56,124 nt of DNA, taken from the IMG/VR virus record IMGVR_UViG_3300030116_004829, positions 1 through 56,124 of that record; one strand, written 5' to 3'. Below, in pieces: positions 36,929-46,904 of the stretch. Within the stretch, counting starts at the first letter, position 1. The number at the start of each line of letters is the position of its first letter. This DNA is from a virus. The position numbers were made by a program, and so were the translations under genes. The notes below the pieces were generated by a model. The model was not told the DNA's origin. It saw nothing but the letters and a program-made list of their open reading frames with translations, and ran no database searches.

Positions 36929-39049
36929 TCATTGATTCATAAATTGCAATATTTTATCTTTTGCACTAGGAGAAATACTTTCAACAATACTATCTAAAGA
37001 ATCAGAGCTTTGATCTTCTTCAACTGGCTGTGGGATTGGCGTTTCTGCTTGAGTTAGCAAAGCACCTTGAAGCCAATTTCTTCTATCATCTATTCCCATT
37101 GTTTTTGCCCATCTTATATAAGCAGGCGTTTTGTTTAATTTGTTTATTGTGTTTTGAGAAACAGATCCATTTTCTACAATTTCTTCTATCATATTTATAA
37201 AATTTGGATTATCAAAAAGTTCCCCTGCTACTTTTAATTTATCTTTTGGAGCGAACTTTATCATATCTGCTAAATTGGACGCACCCACTGATCCTAGTGG
37301 ACCAGCAACAACTCCTGCACCTCCAACAGTAGCTGATTTTACAATATTCCTAGAAACTCTATTTTGCATAAATTTTTCTAAAATGTTTTCTGCTAACATA
37401 CCATTTAATAATGCTTGATTGGCTTTTCCTGTTGGGATAACATTCCCTCTAGCAATTGTTATTTTATTAGATATATTAGAAAGATCTTCTAAAACTTTTA
37501 TTGCATCTTCACCAAGCTCTTTTTTTAATATATTATAAATTTGAGATTGTTTTTTAAGACGTTCAAATGTGCTAGAAAATTTAGAAAAAGAAAATGGATC
37601 AGTTACACTAGCTGTTCCACGAGTGTCTCTAGATACAGAATTTAATGCTGTCAATAAAGATTCTTTTCTAAGGTTTTCAGGAATTATTTTTAAAATTTTA
37701 TTTAACTTTGTAATGTCTCCTTTTTCACCTGTTGTTAAAGTTGATCTTAAAAGACTTGCTATGCTTCCTGCACCTTCTTTACCAAAAGCATTTGCAATTC
37801 TATCTTCTAAAGCTTTATATTTAACTGTAAGTCTGTTCGCACCTTTTAATTTATTGACTATTTCTTCTCCTGCCTCATTTCTAACAACATTAAGTTGATC
37901 ACTCCTTAAAACATTGTACAAATCGTTTACAGTTTGACTATCTAAATCACCAAACAAACCACCTTTATTTTGAACAGCTTTGTATACATTCCTTTTCAAT
38001 CTCATGAAAGCACGATACGTCATAGGATTCTTTTTATTTGTGATTTGTTTAAATACTTGAAGCTCTTCTGGAGTTAATGCATTAATATTACCACCTAAAT
38101 CTTTAACAAGATCATCAAAATATTTTAATGTATCGGTTAAATTTACTTTCATTGATGGGTTAATAACTGCATCAACTTCTGTAAAAAGTTTTGAAGCTTC
38201 ATTATTTAAATTTGTTCTTGTGTCATTTAAATTTTTAGAAACTTTTTCTGAAATTAAAGAAAGATCTTGACTGCCACCTATTTCTTCCATAATTTCATCA
38301 GCTCTAATCATAGCATTTTCAATAGTTTTCATCCAATTTGCTGAAGCATCAGATGCAACAATTGATCTAGTTAATCCTCCTGCCTGTTGGACTAATTGAC
38401 TTTCTGCTAAAACGTCTGGTGGTAAATTTATTCCTAATCTTTTTGCTGCAGCCAATGCTTCAGGATTTACTTTTGCTTCTTCTACTAATTTTTCAATTGA
38501 TTTTTTATTCCCTAGAGATGCTTCTCTTACTAATGTTCCTACATCAAAAGCTTTTTGGTCTAAATTACTAGTTGTTTCTTTTACAACAGGCTTTGATACT
38601 TTTTTAATTGTGCTTCTCATAAGTGTTTGAGGTGATCCTAAAAAAGCGTCAGGCAAAGACATAAAATCTTTAACGAATCGCTTTGCATAGCTTTTATCCA
38701 TTCCTAAATTAGTAAATATATCACCAACTCCACCTACAGTATAACCTATTCCTGCTTCTAAACCACTTAATATGCCTAAAGCTGTATCTGCAAAACCTTC
38801 AAATTGTTTTTGTAAACTTGTTGGAATTTTTAATTTTGGACCATCTTCTTTATAAATAGGAACTTCATCAGGTATATCTACAACACCTTCAAGAAAAGCT
38901 CTTTTCATAAATTCGATGCCATCTTCAGAAAATTGTGTTCTTAAAGGCTTTTCTTCTTTTTTATTCATAAAATTTTCTATAGAAGTTTTATCGTCAGCAT
39001 CAGTGACGTTAGAGTCTTTTTCCATAAATTTTTGAATTACATCACTCAT
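36929..39049 (-). CDS. Large internal virion/ejection protein
   Basis: ATG 39049 with CAGGAG upstream gives 706 residues (a TTG lies two codons earlier). The protein is almost entirely helical. The N-terminus is acidic, followed by an amphipathic Gly/Ala-rich section (ALGILSGLEAGIGYTVGGVG), long Lys/Leu/Asn-rich helices, and a second Gly-rich hydrophobic run (VGGAGVVAGPLGSVGAS near 590). The last 20 residues repeat a short helix like the N-terminal one (IQKFMEK versus ILQFMNQ). Size, composition and position after two other ejection-type genes fit a protein that forms the DNA channel across the envelope. Confidence 0.65.
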   Translation of the reverse strand: MSDVIQKFMEKDSNVTDADDKTSIENFMNKKEEKPLRTQFSEDGIEFMKRAFLEGVVDIPDEVPIYKEDGPKLKIPTSLQKQFEGFADTALGILSGLEAGIGYTVGGVGDIFTNLGMDKSYAKRFVKDFMSLPDAFLGSPQTLMRSTIKKVSKPVVKETTSNLDQKAFDVGTLVREASLGNKKSIEKLVEEAKVNPEALAAAKRLGINLPPDVLAESQLVQQAGGLTRSIVASDASANWMKTIENAMIRADEIMEEIGGSQDLSLISEKVSKNLNDTRTNLNNEASKLFTEVDAVINPSMKVNLTDTLKYFDDLVKDLGGNINALTPEELQVFKQITNKKNPMTYRAFMRLKRNVYKAVQNKGGLFGDLDSQTVNDLYNVLRSDQLNVVRNEAGEEIVNKLKGANRLTVKYKALEDRIANAFGKEGAGSIASLLRSTLTTGEKGDITKLNKILKIIPENLRKESLLTALNSVSRDTRGTASVTDPFSFSKFSSTFERLKKQSQIYNILKKELGEDAIKVLEDLSNISNKITIARGNVIPTGKANQALLNGMLAENILEKFMQNRVSRNIVKSATVGGAGVVAGPLGSVGASNLADMIKFAPKDKLKVAGELFDNPNFINMIEEIVENGSVSQNTINKLNKTPAYIRWAKTMGIDDRRNWLQGALLTQAETPIPQPVEEDQSSDSLDSIVESISPSAKDKILQFMNQ

Positions 39050-40652
39050 TTTCAAGCTCCTGAATTCTTTTTATGACTGCTGCTTCTAGTCCAGGAGTGA
39101 AATTTTCCCTGCCGACAGACCTTATCATTTCTCTTAATTGATCTGCATTCATATTAGGAACTTGTGAAATAAATTCAGATTGTTCAGCTTGTCTGCTAGC
39201 TGAAGATTTAGTTCTCATAAATTCTTGCCAATCGGAAATTGTTTTCAGTCCTGATCCTAAAAATTCTGCTTGTTCTCTATAATAGTCTAATAATTTATTT
39301 TGAGCTGCAATTTTTTTGTCTAACCACTCGATCAATTGAGGTTCATTTAATGCTGGTGGCAAAGCAGTGTCTAATGCTAAATTCAATTCGCCTTCACTTA
39401 AAGCACCAAAAGTTACAGAACCTATTATATCTAAACCTAATTCACGTTGTAAATTCCTTAAAGATATACTTCCTGCTGTATAATCTGGTAAATATTGTTG
39501 GATAAATCCAGTTTTTGCACCACCTTCTTCTAAAAGCTTTTTACCTTTTATTAAATTCCTAATGTTTTTATCTATTTTAGGAATTTGTTCAAAAGCTTTT
39601 TGGGACTGATCAACACCCAATTTAACAGCCTGTGTTACTCCTGCTGTTCTTATCTCATCCAATATTCCAGATTCTCTTGCTTTTGCGAGAACTTCGTCTC
39701 TTTCTGTAGGATCAGTAATTGTTTTTCCAGTTGAATCCCTTACCACTGTCTCACCATTTTTAAGAACTAGCAAAACAGTACTGTCATTGAAAACAACACT
39801 TCTTTGGACATTGCTACCACTAGCTGATGTAGAAGAAGTTTTTAATGCTTTAGCAAAATCGACAGCTAATGGACCTTCTGCTGCCAAAGCATCTCTTTGT
39901 GATTTTTTAGTTCTCATTAAATATTCTGCAGGAGAAGCAAATGCACCTGAAGCTGATCCTAATAAAGTGCTTCCTGGTTGATTAGCTAGCTCTCCCATTT
40001 TCGTGAAATATAATAAAGAAGCGATGGCAGGATCGAACTCTTCTGGTTTAGGTCTTAATGCTCTAGCTAATTTTAAAGCAGTCTCTGCATTGGCACTATC
40101 CCCTGCCAATGTTGTTAAAGCATCTATGTCTAAATTATCTAAAACACTCATATTATTATCTCCTTGTATCTCAACATTCGACTCTGGTCCAGCATCTAAA
40201 CCATATAAGTTTGCATATCTTCTAGCATGACCATATCTTTGGCTTCTAACACTTTGTGCTGGAAAAATATAATTATTTGTAATTGCTGCTGTCGCTTCAT
40301 CTATTGTTGCATCTCTATCTGTTAAAACCTCATAAACTTCAGGATAATTTTCTTTTACATCTTTAAAAAAATATTCTAATTGACCATCTGCTGAATCTCT
40401 TCCTAAACCTTGCGAATCCAAAAAACTAAATAATTTATTTTTTCTAGGATCAGGAGCAGACATTCCTTCCTCCTGAGGAACATTCCTATATTGAAATAAT
40501 CCCCAAGCCAATTCTTCAGGGTCTTCATTAAATGCTCCAGGATTAAATCTAGACTCTGCAAAAATAGTTCCCATAATTGCAGCTTTAGCCTGATCAGTCC
40601 ATGGCTGACTATCAAGGATAGAAAATATAGCATCTGTATTTTCATTTTTCAT
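39042..40652 (-). CDS. Internal virion protein with N-terminal lysozyme domain
   Basis: This protein has 536 residues. Residues 1-160 match a phage tail-lysozyme fold: AIMGTIFAESRFNPGAFNED (Glu in the catalytic helix), ELAWGLFQYRN, LEYFFKDVKENYPEVYEVL and RSQRYGHARRYANLY. It should open the peptidoglycan for DNA entry, as T7 gp16 does with another fold. The rest is long helices (RALRPKPEEFDPAIASLLYF) with GALSEGELNLALDTALPPAL near 430. It overlaps the next gene by eight bases. Confidence 0.75.
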   Translation of the reverse strand: MKNENTDAIFSILDSQPWTDQAKAAIMGTIFAESRFNPGAFNEDPEELAWGLFQYRNVPQEEGMSAPDPRKNKLFSFLDSQGLGRDSADGQLEYFFKDVKENYPEVYEVLTDRDATIDEATAAITNNYIFPAQSVRSQRYGHARRYANLYGLDAGPESNVEIQGDNNMSVLDNLDIDALTTLAGDSANAETALKLARALRPKPEEFDPAIASLLYFTKMGELANQPGSTLLGSASGAFASPAEYLMRTKKSQRDALAAEGPLAVDFAKALKTSSTSASGSNVQRSVVFNDSTVLLVLKNGETVVRDSTGKTITDPTERDEVLAKARESGILDEIRTAGVTQAVKLGVDQSQKAFEQIPKIDKNIRNLIKGKKLLEEGGAKTGFIQQYLPDYTAGSISLRNLQRELGLDIIGSVTFGALSEGELNLALDTALPPALNEPQLIEWLDKKIAAQNKLLDYYREQAEFLGSGLKTISDWQEFMRTKSSASRQAEQSEFISQVPNMNADQLREMIRSVGRENFTPGLEAAVIKRIQELENE

Positions 40653-40655
40653 ATA

Positions 40656-41762
40656 TTAACTTCTTTGCGATAATGCATAAGCACTTCCTAGACTTCCTAA
40701 AGCAGATAAAGTTTGCGCATAAACACTAGGAATAGGTGTTTGAGTTGTTGAATAACCTTGAGTAAAACCTCTTTGGTCATAAGGAACTCCTTGCAACAGA
40801 CCTAAAATATAATTTAAATCTTCCATAGGCTGTGCTCTTTGGTCTAAATAGTCTTGATATGCTTGATCCACACCTCTTTGATCTAATGCTCTTTCTGCTT
40901 CACCTACTGTTATTAAACCTTGTGCAACTGCATTTTTTAAATTTTCTTGAGTTGTTGCTGCATCTTGTATAGCTTGTATTTCTTTTAATCTAGATGCTTC
41001 GTCAGTTTCATATGCTGATCTTAATGCAGCATCTGCATCAAATCTTGCAGTTCTATCTGCATCAAATCTGCCTGCAGCAAAACCTAATGCATCAGCACCT
41101 GCTTTAGCTAATAAATCAGCTTCCGATTGTATACCTTCTGCACCTAAAGTTGCTTCCATTAAACCTAACCTTGACCCACCGAATGCACCTGACCTTGCAG
41201 CTTTATCTCTTGCTGCTTGCTGACCTATTGCAGTCTGTTCTTGTATTTGTTTTATTGCTGGATCAATTGCAGCTGTATAAGTGTCTAGATAAGGTGATAA
41301 ATCAGCTGTACTAAAAGCATCACCTTCTAAATAATCTCTTAAATATTGATCAGTTGTCTTTCCTGCTGCCAATGCATCAGCTGCCATTCCTGGAGCATAT
41401 CCTGCACCTAAACCATCTAACAATCCACCAGTCTCAGTAATAGTGTCCATTAAAGTTGAATAATCACCTTTGCCTTCCATCAAGATTTTATAAGCTTGTT
41501 GTTCGGCAGGTGACATTTTAGAACCGATTATCTCACCAGTAGGAAGATCAACTACTCTTGCTGCTCCTGTACCACCTTCAATTACATCATAGGTTATATT
41601 TCTAGGAGGAGCAGCTTCTGGCTTCAAATCGCTTTCTATAAGATTCATGCCTTGTTCAACAATCTGCTGACCAGCATCAGACATCCATGATGGTATCTCT
41701 GTTCCAGTTACAGTTTGATTATAACTCGGTAAAGTTGTAAATTGTGGATCGAATATTGACAT
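40656..41762 (-). CDS. Ejection / internal virion protein
   Basis: This 368-residue protein is Ala-, Gln- and Gly-rich and helical. It has GIQSEADLLAKAGADALGFA, repeated FDADRTARFDADAALRSAYE units and a C-terminal VPYDQRGFTQGYSTTQTPIP. I recognise this last kind of ending from ejection proteins of many marine podoviruses. It lies among the other internal virion genes. It probably leaves the head with the DNA and helps build the channel. Confidence 0.65.
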   Translation of the reverse strand: MSIFDPQFTTLPSYNQTVTGTEIPSWMSDAGQQIVEQGMNLIESDLKPEAAPPRNITYDVIEGGTGAARVVDLPTGEIIGSKMSPAEQQAYKILMEGKGDYSTLMDTITETGGLLDGLGAGYAPGMAADALAAGKTTDQYLRDYLEGDAFSTADLSPYLDTYTAAIDPAIKQIQEQTAIGQQAARDKAARSGAFGGSRLGLMEATLGAEGIQSEADLLAKAGADALGFAAGRFDADRTARFDADAALRSAYETDEASRLKEIQAIQDAATTQENLKNAVAQGLITVGEAERALDQRGVDQAYQDYLDQRAQPMEDLNYILGLLQGVPYDQRGFTQGYSTTQTPIPSVYAQTLSALGSLGSAYALSQRS

Positions 41763-41765
41763 TTC

Positions 41766-42089
41766 TTACCTCATTCCACCTAATGCACCCATTTGCTCTC
41801 TAGGCATTTGTTGACTTTGACCTGCAACTTGCTCTATTAACCTTCTTAATTCAGGAAGTAATTTCATTAATACTCTAGCAACTTCTGGAGTAATTGCAGA
41901 ATCTAGCGACCTTAATTCTTCAGGTGACATGTTTGTAAGTCTAGACATTAAAACTGCAGATATTTCGTCTGAAGGTTGCATTAATCTTGCTTTTGCTTCT
42001 TCAGGCATATTATTAGCTTGCATTTCTCTTTCAGGCATTTGTCTATCTGGCATATTAGCCATAGCACCTTTTCCCATCATTTCAGCCAT
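41766..42089 (-). CDS. Small Met-rich virion-region protein
   Basis: This 107-residue protein has a Met/Pro/Gln-rich first third (GAMANMPDRQMPEREMQANN) and two helices after it (SPEELRSLDSAITPEVARVL). It overlaps the gene before it by eight bases. It may be a partner of the neighbouring ejection proteins. No known family. Confidence 0.55.
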   Translation of the reverse strand: MAEMMGKGAMANMPDRQMPEREMQANNMPEEAKARLMQPSDEISAVLMSRLTNMSPEELRSLDSAITPEVARVLMKLLPELRRLIEQVAGQSQQMPREQMGALGGMR

Positions 42090-43206
42090 TATTTTTCTCC
42101 TTGTAAAGTACAGACCAGTCTGTTGATTTCTTAAAAGTACCTAAAAGCCAACAGACAGGCTCTCCGATACGACGATATATTTTGCCTAAATAATCTGGCT
42201 TTTCTCTTTTACCATATATATAAGCGATTTCATTTGCTCTATGTGTTGCAATATGTTTCCAGAATTTTACCATCCTACCTTTGCGCATTTGTTTAACAAC
42301 CCAAACTGCCCAGAGATGATATCCATTAACATGTGTTGGTGTTAAATAATCTCTTGTAAATTTATAATCCATAAGAACTTGTTCTTTGGTCAATAATCCT
42401 TGTTTGTGTAATTCGTTACATATAACTCTGCCACCTAATGCTCCACCAACAAATCCTGCAATTGCTCCACCAACTGGTCCAAGTAATGGAGTAAAAATAG
42501 CTCTGGCAGTATGAGATGCGAGAGCACTTGCTCCTGCTTTTCTTGCAGCACTGGCAGGATCTTCACCTGCAATTAACTGCACAGCAAAGTTGCCTACAGC
42601 TTGACCACCAGCTCTAGCTATTTGTGTTTGGTCTTTAAAAATATCTAAAAATTCTACACCTTCTTGTTGTAAAATATTTGCTCCTGCTCTTGCTCCTTCT
42701 GGGAATACACCACCTTTAGCAAAAACTTCTTTACCAGTTTGTGGATCAAACATTTGATCTGGTGCAAAATTTAAAGCACCTTTACCTCCACCGAAAGGCA
42801 AAATAGAAGAAAATGCATCTTTTCCTGTAACACCTTCGCCAAACAATTTCATACCAATTGCTCCACCGATTGGAGCACCTATTGTAGTGCCTAATGCACT
42901 AGCACCTGCTGATATTAGTTCACTAGGTGACATCATGCCTTCTGGCTGACCATATTGATCGATATACTTTTCGTATCTATCCATCATTTCTTCATCCATA
43001 GGATCTTTTTGATCATATGCTTTTTCACCAGTTTGCACTTTTTTAACCCACTCAAACATTGGCAGAACATAAGTGCCATATGAAAATTGTAAATTTTTCA
43101 TATCAAAGTCTGGTGTCTGGCTTTCTAAACTATATATAGGAAAAGTTTCTTGCTCTTCCTCTTCTTCAGTTGTCTGGTCGTCAGTTGTTTGATCATGATC
43201 TGGCAT
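42082..43206 (-). CDS. Virion protein with glycine-zipper region
   Basis: This protein has 374 residues: an acidic N-terminus (TTDDQTTEEEEEQETF), a Gly/Ala-zipper (ISAGASALGTTIGAPIGGAIG) and a second one (LLGPVGGAIAGFVGGALGGR). The C-terminal domain reads CNELHKQGLLTKEQVLMDYK, LTPTHVNGYHLWAVWVVKQM and PVCWLLG. That C-terminal form appears in many marine-phage virion proteins near ejection genes. The zippers suggest membrane insertion during DNA entry. Confidence 0.6.
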   Translation of the reverse strand: MPDHDQTTDDQTTEEEEEQETFPIYSLESQTPDFDMKNLQFSYGTYVLPMFEWVKKVQTGEKAYDQKDPMDEEMMDRYEKYIDQYGQPEGMMSPSELISAGASALGTTIGAPIGGAIGMKLFGEGVTGKDAFSSILPFGGGKGALNFAPDQMFDPQTGKEVFAKGGVFPEGARAGANILQQEGVEFLDIFKDQTQIARAGGQAVGNFAVQLIAGEDPASAARKAGASALASHTARAIFTPLLGPVGGAIAGFVGGALGGRVICNELHKQGLLTKEQVLMDYKFTRDYLTPTHVNGYHLWAVWVVKQMRKGRMVKFWKHIATHRANEIAYIYGKREKPDYLGKIYRRIGEPVCWLLGTFKKSTDWSVLYKEKNNG

Positions 43207-43207
43207 T

Positions 43208-43531
43208 TTAACTTACCTCCAATATACTTGCAACTACATGTAGCCTGTCTGCTGTTGCTGCTGTTACTTTTAAAATTTCACTTTCTTCTACAACTAATGG
43301 TGCTGATAATAATTCTAATGTTTGTTTTGCAGATATCGCTTTATCTTTATATATACTATATACTGCACTTGAAGCATTTGTTAAAGTTAAAGTTATAGTG
43401 TCTGCATTATTAGAATCTTCACTAACCAATATGGATTTAACAATTGCAGTTGTTGCACTAGGACAAGTGTACAATGTTGTAGCATTTGTAGTTGTTAAAT
43501 CAACTTTAGCATTTTTAAATAAATTAGCCAT
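43208..43531 (-). CDS. Small beta-rich virion protein
   Basis: This protein has 107 residues, mostly strands (TLYTCPSATTAIVKSILVSE, then TITLTLTNASSAVYSIY). It resembles, in style and length, the 124-aa protein at 52678, and both could be tail decoration or fibre-attachment modules. It follows the hub and a 62-aa gene, overlapping the latter by eight bases. Confidence 0.55.
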   Translation of the reverse strand: MANLFKNAKVDLTTTNATTLYTCPSATTAIVKSILVSEDSNNADTITLTLTNASSAVYSIYKDKAISAKQTLELLSAPLVVEESEILKVTAATADRLHVVASILEVS

Positions 43532-43712
43532 TAAACCAAGTCACTGCTTCCGATTGTTCTGTTGCTGATTTTATAATAAAACTTTGTCCAAAATATGCTG
43601 ATCTTTTTTCTAGTTCTATTATATTATTTAATCTAATTTGATAATTCCTGTCGTAATTATTCGGAGGGTCAGGCAATCTTGCTAATGCTAATGGTGAAGC
43701 TTGTTCTGTCAT
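43524..43712 (-). CDS. Small tail-region protein
   Basis: This 62-residue protein includes LPDPPNNYDRNYQIRLNNII and ends in a Phe/Thr/Trp-rich strand. The N-terminal PPxNYD piece is common in short tail-associated proteins located after hub genes. It overlaps the hub gene by four bases. Confidence 0.55.
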   Translation of the reverse strand: MTEQASPLALARLPDPPNNYDRNYQIRLNNIIELEKRSAYFGQSFIIKSATEQSEAVTWFNG

Positions 43713-46033
43713 CTTAACCCATCCTCTTTTGTATTTATTCTAAAAGTTCCTGTTGCCCATTGATCAGCAATACCTTTACTTTGTATTTTTAAAGAAACTT
43801 GTCTTCCTCTTATTCTTGTGCTTATTTTATCAGTTGAAGTTAAAGATGTTGTGTTACTATAACTTACATTGTGTGGACCTTTCATAGATACATCACCTGT
43901 ACCAACCCCACCAGATGTGGGAAGTGAAAAAGGAAATTTACTCGCTTTTAAATATAAATCAAGAGATGTTGTATCACTTATGCTAACATCAGGAATTAAT
44001 CTATCAATTAATTGCATCTCATTTCCGTTGCTAGTAAGTTCTTGTGGAGAACTTTCTATATAGGCATTCATTGCATCTCCGTCAGCTGTTGTACCACTTT
44101 CATGATTATATAATACTCCATCTGATTCAAAAGCAAAAGGTTTATCTCTTGCACCAAAACTATCTAGCCAACAACTTCTTCCCATATTACCTACTGTCCA
44201 AATATTTTGTTCATAATTATAAGTAACATAATTATTATTTTCTGGGTTATCATCGTCAGTTAAAGATGTTATAGAATTTATTGCTGACCTTTTATCATTA
44301 ATAGAAGATTGTATAGTTATTTGCTTGCTTATAAATTGCCAAGTAGCAGTTGGATCTATTTTAGTTTCATCTCCAGTTATATAATTCATAGGATCAATTT
44401 CTATCTCAATATTGTTTTGATCTGTAACTTTTGTAATAAATGCTTTTACACTATAACTATTTTTTGAAAAAAGGCTAAAAATTCCATCTGCATCACTATT
44501 TTTTGATATCCATACAGGATCTCCAACTTCCCAAGTATCAACTCCAGGAGATGGCCAAGTAATACCACAAGAGTTTTTACCTAGTGTTTGAGAAACAATA
44601 TTACTTGATAAAGCTATATTTAAAGAATATTTTTTATTTTTACTAGGATAAAACCAAGATAACTCTTTAAATTTTTTATTATGACCTGTTACCACTTTAT
44701 CTTTATATTCAGAATGAATTCTATTAAATACATATTGTTGTACAGGACAAGCCAGCTCTTTTACTGCACCATCATAAATATAAAAATTATTATCACCCAT
44801 CCAATATACTGTACTATCAACATTAATCATCGCATTTAAACCTGTTGATGCTGAACCAACAGCCAATAGTCTAAAACTAAATACAAAATCACCACCGACA
44901 AAAGTCATACCATAAACAGCTTCATCTGTAGAAATGATTGTTTCTTCTCTAGTGCTAATCATAGATATAATTTTAGATCCAATTTGTAATCTTTGATCAC
45001 CTGCTGTATTTGTTGCAGTCGGTGTCCATATAGTATAATCTTCTTGGTTGCTCCAACGAACCAACATTTCATCCATTGTTGATGTTCCTGCTGTAGTACA
45101 TCCACCACAAACATAATGTCTATCTGGAAAAGATACGATTGCAGTTCTTGCCTTACTAGGAACATCAGTTGCACCACCAATTGAGGATATTAAAACTGCT
45201 CTGCTAGTCGGACCACCAGATGTATCCCAATAATATAAACCATGATTTCTAATACCTGCTAATACATCTTCACCCCAAAGATTAATGTGCCAACTAGAAT
45301 TTTCTAACACAACAGTTGTTGAGCCAACAGTTGCAGGACTACCCCAACCATCACTACCCCAAGTGCTGATACCCCAACCGAGAGCAGGAGCTGATGTTTG
45401 TGTGCCTAATCCGTCATCTAAACCTTTAAGGTATAAAACATCTAAAGTTGTACCACCACCAGAACTTACTGTACTAGAAGCTGCACTATCAACTGTTATT
45501 GTATATGAATTAGAATCAACAAGTGTAATTTGATATCCTGATTTTCTATTTAAATCATCAGCTGCGATACCACCTGTTGCAGCTGCACTTTCTATTACAA
45601 CAAAGTCTCCAGTTTTTGCACCATGACCACTATCTGTAACAGTCACAGTTGTGCTCCCATTAGTTGTTGCTAACGGATTACTTAAATTATTTGTTGTTTT
45701 TCTTAATGGTGTAATATCGTACAACAAGCCATCTTGTATAATATATAAATGACTATGTGTTCCTAAAACTATTCTATCTTTACTATCGGACAAAGCTCTC
45801 CAAAAAAGCATTTTTCTGCCGACACCTTTCGGATTTTCAACTACACCACTAGCACCACCACTAGCTGTCAAACCTTCTATATCTTCTTTCGACCAACCAC
45901 CAATTTTAGCAGGATAACCATCTTGAAATCGCACAAGATTACTGTCTATCCAAAATGGACCATTCTTTCCAGCTGTGTACTCTGTAATGTCTTTTATAAC
46001 ACCAGGATTAAATTTTAGTAATTGTAATGTCAT
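43709..46033 (-). CDS. Tail hub / nozzle protein (P22 gp10- or T7 gp12-like)
   Basis: This 774-residue protein opens with FNPGVIKDITEYTAGKNGPF then WIDSNLVRFQDGYPAKIGGW, typical of the large short-tail hub of podoviruses. Strand-rich blades follow: KDRIVLGTHSHLYIIQDGLL, VSFPDRHYVCGGC, VRWSNQEDYTIWTPTATNTA, GDQRLQIGSKIISMISTREE and FKELSWFYPSKN. Together they suggest a beta-propeller. Residues 120-200 (SNPLATTNGSTTVTVTDSGH) look like an inserted Ig-like unit. This protein closes the tail and leads DNA out. Confidence 0.75.
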   Translation of the reverse strand: MTLQLLKFNPGVIKDITEYTAGKNGPFWIDSNLVRFQDGYPAKIGGWSKEDIEGLTASGGASGVVENPKGVGRKMLFWRALSDSKDRIVLGTHSHLYIIQDGLLYDITPLRKTTNNLSNPLATTNGSTTVTVTDSGHGAKTGDFVVIESAAATGGIAADDLNRKSGYQITLVDSNSYTITVDSAASSTVSSGGGTTLDVLYLKGLDDGLGTQTSAPALGWGISTWGSDGWGSPATVGSTTVVLENSSWHINLWGEDVLAGIRNHGLYYWDTSGGPTSRAVLISSIGGATDVPSKARTAIVSFPDRHYVCGGCTTAGTSTMDEMLVRWSNQEDYTIWTPTATNTAGDQRLQIGSKIISMISTREETIISTDEAVYGMTFVGGDFVFSFRLLAVGSASTGLNAMINVDSTVYWMGDNNFYIYDGAVKELACPVQQYVFNRIHSEYKDKVVTGHNKKFKELSWFYPSKNKKYSLNIALSSNIVSQTLGKNSCGITWPSPGVDTWEVGDPVWISKNSDADGIFSLFSKNSYSVKAFITKVTDQNNIEIEIDPMNYITGDETKIDPTATWQFISKQITIQSSINDKRSAINSITSLTDDDNPENNNYVTYNYEQNIWTVGNMGRSCWLDSFGARDKPFAFESDGVLYNHESGTTADGDAMNAYIESSPQELTSNGNEMQLIDRLIPDVSISDTTSLDLYLKASKFPFSLPTSGGVGTGDVSMKGPHNVSYSNTTSLTSTDKISTRIRGRQVSLKIQSKGIADQWATGTFRINTKEDGLR

Positions 46034-46500
46034 ATTAATTCAAAATGTGGACCATCTATAAATGGTCTTCTCCCTTCACTACGTCTTAAATCTACATATT
46101 TCATCATTGCATCTTCTGCTGTTCCAGGATAAGATCTTATATCACCTTCTGACCATGCTGCACCCCATTTTATTGCAACACCATGCATCTCTGCTGCTTT
46201 TTTAAATGCATCGCAAATATCATCATAAACATTTATTTCCCATACAATATCTGATCCATCATACGCAACAACATCAACAGCATGCGAATAGCCAGTTGAA
46301 TCTTGTTTAAGGTGTTTTGAATTCATAGTTTGAGATCTTCCTGAATCATATAATTTTTTCTGTTCTTCTAAAGTTCTCACACCATAGGTTACACCAAAAT
46401 CAACTTTGGTAAGAGTGATTGCAGTTTCAACAACACTTATCATGTCTGGATGAACACCTTCTAATTTACTTTTAGATCTATTTGATAATGAAAAAGCCAT
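46030..46500 (-). CDS. M15-type peptidoglycan endopeptidase (endolysin)
   Basis: This protein has 156 residues. Zinc motif: SKHLKQDSTGYSHAVDVVAY holds H73 and D76, and GPHFELI at the end gives H152. TYGVRTLEEQKKLYDSGRSQ is the family's conserved helix. This is the VanY/L-alanyl-D-glutamate peptidase form used by phage endolysins. It has no signal peptide, so a holin is needed, and a holin gene lies directly upstream (one base away). It overlaps the hub gene by four bases. Confidence 0.85.
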   Translation of the reverse strand: MAFSLSNRSKSKLEGVHPDMISVVETAITLTKVDFGVTYGVRTLEEQKKLYDSGRSQTMNSKHLKQDSTGYSHAVDVVAYDGSDIVWEINVYDDICDAFKKAAEMHGVAIKWGAAWSEGDIRSYPGTAEDAMMKYVDLRRSEGRRPFIDGPHFELI

Positions 46501-46501
46501 T

Positions 46502-46903
46502 TTATTTCGTCAATCCTTTCTGTTTCTCGTATGTTCTTAAACCACCTATTCCTAGCATACCACCTAAAACTGTAAGTAATGTTCCCATTTCAAACTCTGG
46601 CAAACTAGGCATTTGCAAACCTATTATAGCAACTATAAAAATAATAACAGGCTGACAAATAAAATGATAGAAAAAAGCAATCCCACAGACCCAACCAATG
46701 AAAGGACGCCAGCCACCTTTAAAAAAGCTTCCAGAAGAAGCTTCTTCTTTATTAACTGCGATTTGTGCAAGTGCGATTTCTTGTGCATGTTTATCTGCCA
46801 TCGTTGCAAGTTCATGTGCTAATTTTGCTTTTTGATCTTTATCTTCTATAAATTTATCTAATAAATCTGTTGCTGGACCAACTAAGGATGTTAATAAACT
46901 CAT
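46502..46903 (-). CDS. Holin, GTA-type three-TM family
   Basis: This 133-residue protein has an N-terminal amphipathic coiled coil (FIEDKDQKAKLAHELATMAD), WRPFIGWVCGIAFFYHFICQ as first membrane segment with the family's W-R-P motif, VIIFIVAIIGL as second and LLTVLGGMLGIGGLRTYEKQ as third. This pattern is that of the gene-transfer-agent holin family common in Alphaproteobacteria and their phages. It should release the M15 endolysin that follows. Confidence 0.85.
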   Translation of the reverse strand: MSLLTSLVGPATDLLDKFIEDKDQKAKLAHELATMADKHAQEIALAQIAVNKEEASSGSFFKGGWRPFIGWVCGIAFFYHFICQPVIIFIVAIIGLQMPSLPEFEMGTLLTVLGGMLGIGGLRTYEKQKGLTK

Positions 46904-46904
46904 T

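Noticed and set aside
43150-43398. Leu-rich plus-strand frame resembling a membrane protein
   Set aside because: It is the shadow of two beta-rich or acidic minus-strand genes (42082-43206 and 43208-43531), lacks a leader and has codon pattern of an antisense frame.
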